This document shows, one piece after another, positions 60,842-64,000 of a stretch of 64,000 bases of DNA. How positions within the stretch are numbered: position 1 is the first letter of the stretch; each line of letters opens with the position of its first letter. The notes under the pieces are model-generated. The model saw only the letters and a list, made by a program, of their open reading frames with translations. It had not been told where the DNA came from and did no database searches. This stretch comes from Nitzschia sp. pyKryTriq1 (Eukaryota; Bacillariophyta; Bacillariophyceae; Bacillariales; Bacillariaceae), in contig OY101115.1 in assembly GCA_956465555.1 (NCBI GenBank), forward strand, positions 2,728,001-2,792,000, in the 5' to 3' direction. The position numbers and the translations under genes are program-made.

Positions 60842-62897
60842 TTAGGCTTCCGTCGAGAAACGGACTTCTTTGCCAGACGACCCACGTGATAGCGGGGGAG
60901 GCTCCATTGTGTCATAGAGATAATCTGAATCGTCCGGCTCATAGTCTTCATCCATCCCTCTAGCTCCAAGAATTGGATCCTCGTTTAGCATGGAGTTCAA
61001 GTACGAATGATCACGGCTGGAATCGTCATCGGTATAACCACATTCCGAAACAATGATATCCGAACTTCGTGAGTAGCTCGCAGAATCACTGCCATCTTCC
61101 AGAATGGCTCCCATTCTGTAGGATTGTCGGTAGACACCCGGCAGCATACCCGTGAAGGGAGGAGCGGGGGTATCCGCCGGGGGTTCCTCGAGCGAAGCGC
61201 CGGCAGCTTTGGGGGTGCCAGGACCTCCAGTAAGTGTAGACGGACCAACTGTGGATGGTCCGTCCAATGCTTCGGGTCGATCCTTGCGAAATCGATACGC
61301 TGCCACCAGAGTTAGCACGAAGAACACGGCTCCCACAGCAGACAAAATTGGAATGGCAGGAGACGAACTGATTTCATTGCTCGGCTGTGAGGAATTTGCC
61401 TCTGATGTCTCCGCAGCAGACGGATCCGACAAATCAGGAGCTAGGTATTCCACGCCTTCGACTTTGGAAATCCAGCCTGGTGTGATTCCACGCATCATCT
61501 CTTGTATCGCCTTTCTAGTTTCAAAAACAGCGATATCGACGTTTGCATCTTCTTGCAAATAGAGGAACATTGACCCAATATAAACGTAGCATGGCAGCGA
61601 GGAATTGGTTTGACATTCTTGATGTTGCGAGGAAAGGAGCAAGGAGTTAAGCAGGTGAAAAATGGAACATGACTTGGAGAGCATCTTTTCAAAAAAACGT
61701 GGAAATCCTACCTTCTTCGCGCAAGTCATCAGGAAGATAATCGACGCCCACAATTCCGAAGTCTGAAGCTAGGTTGCGTTCACCGTTCATAGTTGGATTA
61801 TCACATTGTAGCAAGCCAAGAAGATCAGACCGAAGTAAAACTTCCAGGGCTTCAACCGCACCATCGGCGTCTTCAGACGTATACTTTGGATCTTGTAGGG
61901 TAACAGAGTAGGTCCACCAAACGACTTCTTGCAAGTCAGGAGTCATACCAGGACAGACCACTACAGTTACGCGGAAGAAGAAATACAATACGGTCGATCG
62001 GTGTCAGCCATTACCTTCAAGAAACTCAGCAACAGAGGAGCTACAACCACGAAACTTACCTGCAGAATCACCCATCTCATAGGGTCCAGACGAGTCTGTG
62101 AAATCGCCCTCTGAGATTGGCGAAGTGAACGGAGCACTCGGAGTGCTCGTCGGTACAGGCACGGAGGCGCCTGCTGTGGGGCCGGGAGGTGATGACGAAG
62201 GGCTGGATGGTCCTGCAGCAGTCGCAGGAGCACTTGTGCTGGTGGGTGCAAAAGGTGCGAAAGTGCCACTGGTTGGTTCCATGACGGGAGAATTGGTGGA
62301 AAGTGGAGGCGATCCTGAACTGCTGGATGGCTCTGAAGCGGGATCAACAGTAGGAGCGGGTAGCGATCCCGAACTGCTGGATGGTTCTTCAGCGGGATCA
62401 ACGGCGGGAGCGGGTAGCGATCCCGAGCTGCTGGAGGGTTCTGCATTATCCGGAGGAAAGGTTGACACTGGCGACACGACCGGCGATAGCGATGGCCTAT
62501 TGGTAAGATTTACCGTGACGGGTGCAGAAAAATCTTGACTGACGGTAGGAGACGATGTCTTCTTTTTCGAGTCCGGTTTGGCGGATGGCTGCGATGAGGG
62601 CAAAAACGAAGGGGACAGTGTCATTCTTGGCGACAGTCCAGCTGGTCCCTGTGTCAGACTGTAGTCGAAAAAGCCAGGTTCCGTGAAATCGGGAAAGTCG
62701 CCGTCGACTTCACCATCAGGAAACTTCGGTGATCCCCCCAGCAGCCCCGCCTTGCCAGATTTTCCACTAGAAGGAGCCGATGTCACGCCTTCTCCTCGGC
62801 GATGGCGTCGATGACTCTCCGCAGAGACATCAAGAGGCATAAAGACCGCTACCAAGCTGACGATCAAAAAGATCGTCTGAGATTTGCGGTGAACCAT
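60842..62897 (-). CDS. Type I membrane protein with Ser/Pro-rich ectodomain
   Basis: Three exons, 62897-62060, 61960-61712 and 61617-60842 (introns of 99 and 94 bases), give 620 residues. MVHRKSQTIFLIVSLVAVFM and PLDVSAES form a signal peptide. Residues about 80-280 are Ser/Pro/Thr-rich, with three copies of a 17-residue unit (EPSSSSGSLPAPxVDPA) near 180-230, as in many diatom surface proteins. Exons 2 and 3 encode a folded-looking domain with cysteines (VVCPGMTPDLQEVVWWTYSV, LQCDNPTM, ECQTNSSLPCYVYIGSMFLY). One membrane helix (IPILSAVGAVFFVLTLVAAY, about residue 450) is followed by a charged cytosolic tail rich in Asp/Ser/Tyr. The function is unknown; cell-wall contact or adhesion is only a guess. 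ATGs further upstream exist, but this one starts the signal peptide. Confidence 0.8.
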
Positions 62898-63775
62898 CGT
62901 CCTTGGACTTCTGGACGCAGCTTGCAACGGAGTAAAAGCGATGTTGGACATTACCATGGTGTACCGTACAATACACAAAAAGACCGAACAGCAACAACAG
63001 GGGAAAGGTGCGCCGATCGTGGATTTTGTATTCGTATGAATTGTGAGATGATGTCGCATCATTTCAAAATGGCGGGATCTGCCGAAGAGGGTGCGAGTTT
63101 TTTGAAAATTGAATGCAAGCCTTCGTGCATGATGAAAATTGAATAGGAAGACATAACCGCTAAATCCCGGAGTATCCAATGGCGTTAACGAAAGGACTAT
63201 GTTATGTCTACCGGTTTTTTGCGCGCACGCATGCACATTTGGGGGGCGATGAAAATGATGGGCACCGATCCCCGCCCCAAATAATCGAGAAGCATGGCGC
63301 GCCTTTGATCGCTAAAATCTCCGTGAGCATCGTCGAACGTCGTCGTCGTCTCGGTCGGTGTGGCAGCGTACAGTTAGTAGCACGCATTACGCATTAGAAT
63401 GCGCAGCCGAATTTACTGTACTCGTAGCTTCCCCGCCCGGCCGCGCCTCACCTCGCGTCGGAAGCAGAATTTTTAGTCATCGTGCGCCTTCGAATGAAGA
63501 ATAGTAGACTACCTCATTCGTATGTCACACTATCACTAGTAGTGCTCACTCGTTCTTTGTCCACTTGAGACATTACCGAGAAGGAAGAATAATCATCATC
63601 CATCAACCTCGACCTCGACCCAGTCGTTTCCTTACGGTGCCTTATACTCTATAAGGTGTCTCCTTGACGAGCAGTCGCCAGTTGCTTGTTTCGGTGAGCT
63701 TTTGTGTGTACTCAACAAAAGTCGGACTTTGGAAGGTTGCGTTCGCATTCAATTCAATTCATTTCAATTCCTACC
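62898..63775. other. Divergent promoter region, nothing recognised
   Basis: About 880 bases between the type I membrane protein start and the last gene. A CTATCACTAGTAGTG word lies near 63530. No gene or clear site is seen. Confidence 0.4.
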
Positions 63776-64000
63776 ATGGTGGCACCTTCTGGTTCCTTCG
63801 AGGACAATATCAATACCGGTAGCAATATCGATGATAATGATGAAACTGTATCCTTGATTGGGTCCTCGCCGTTCTTTGGGAGTTCCGACCCCACGTCCTA
63901 CGGAACCTCCTCGTCTGACCAGCATCCCAACGAAATTACCCCTTCGAATTCCGAAGAAGGTGAAGAAGAAGGTGCTACGGAATCGAATAACCCAACAAGC
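63776..64000 (+). CDS. Start of a gene running off the right edge
   Basis: ATG at 63776 in a good context (CTACCATGG) opens a frame that stays open for the remaining 75 codons. The visible N-terminus (MVAPSGSFEDNINTGSNIDD, then ETVSLIGSSPFFGSSDPTSY) is acidic and Ser/Asn-rich with no domain or signal peptide. This is the style of a disordered or cytosolic N-terminal tail, for example before a transporter, but nothing more can be said. Confidence 0.6.
   Translation, partial: MVAPSGSFEDNINTGSNIDDNDETVSLIGSSPFFGSSDPTSYGTSSSDQHPNEITPSNSEEGEEEGATESNNPTS

Overview
The window is nuclear DNA from a photosynthetic stramenopile, most likely a diatom; I cannot name the species. The evidence is short GT-AG introns (about 73 to 142 bases), closely packed genes on both strands, several proteins starting with a signal peptide followed by an AF-type plastid cleavage site (lysA, DUF1350 protein, ascorbate peroxidase, metallophosphatase), and a Copia-type LTR family like those of diatoms.

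Layout. 1-6.4 kb: the 5' part of a large disordered protein, diaminopimelate decarboxylase and a multi-pass membrane protein. 6.5-12.9 kb: a complete-looking telomerase reverse transcriptase gene (TERT) between two young, internally shortened Copia elements. 13-21.6 kb: PEX16, a BAH/ELM2-SANT-like chromatin protein, an Mpv17-family protein with a solo LTR just upstream, and a mitochondrial-type MDR-like protein. 22-23 kb: retroelement debris and tRNA-Ala(CGC). 23.2-30 kb: a MYND-UBE3D fusion, monothiol glutaredoxin, XPC/Rad4 and Derlin. 30-35 kb: more Copia debris, a plastid DUF1350 protein, and a 2.3-kb tyrosine-recombinase element bounded by split direct repeats. 35-64 kb: a GPI-like surface protein, EndoU, a VAT-1-like reductase, a TRPC4AP homologue, an ADCK2-like kinase, a LYR-like protein, NUP93, ascorbate peroxidase, a plastid-type metallophosphatase, a membrane protein, an MFS transporter, a type I membrane protein, and the start of another gene.

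The host genes are mostly unrelated housekeeping functions: telomere upkeep, nucleotide excision repair, ERAD and ubiquitin transfer, peroxisome biogenesis, Fe-S handling, nuclear pore, plastid lysine synthesis and redox. They form no pathway cluster. Neighbours are often convergent with under 100 bases between stops, or divergent with 300-1500 bases between starts.

The most unusual object is the element at 32723-35042. Its order B'-ORF-A'-B-A, read along the ORF, is the split-repeat arrangement known from Ngaro/PAT tyrosine-recombinase retrotransposons. Its single uninterrupted 526-codon ORF shows a tyrosine recombinase domain but no reverse transcriptase. A second unexplained signal is the clouds of short palindromes built on GTAC, CCGG and CTAG in many intergenic stretches. 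All gene models were read by eye, and splice sites were chosen by frame continuity and consensus.
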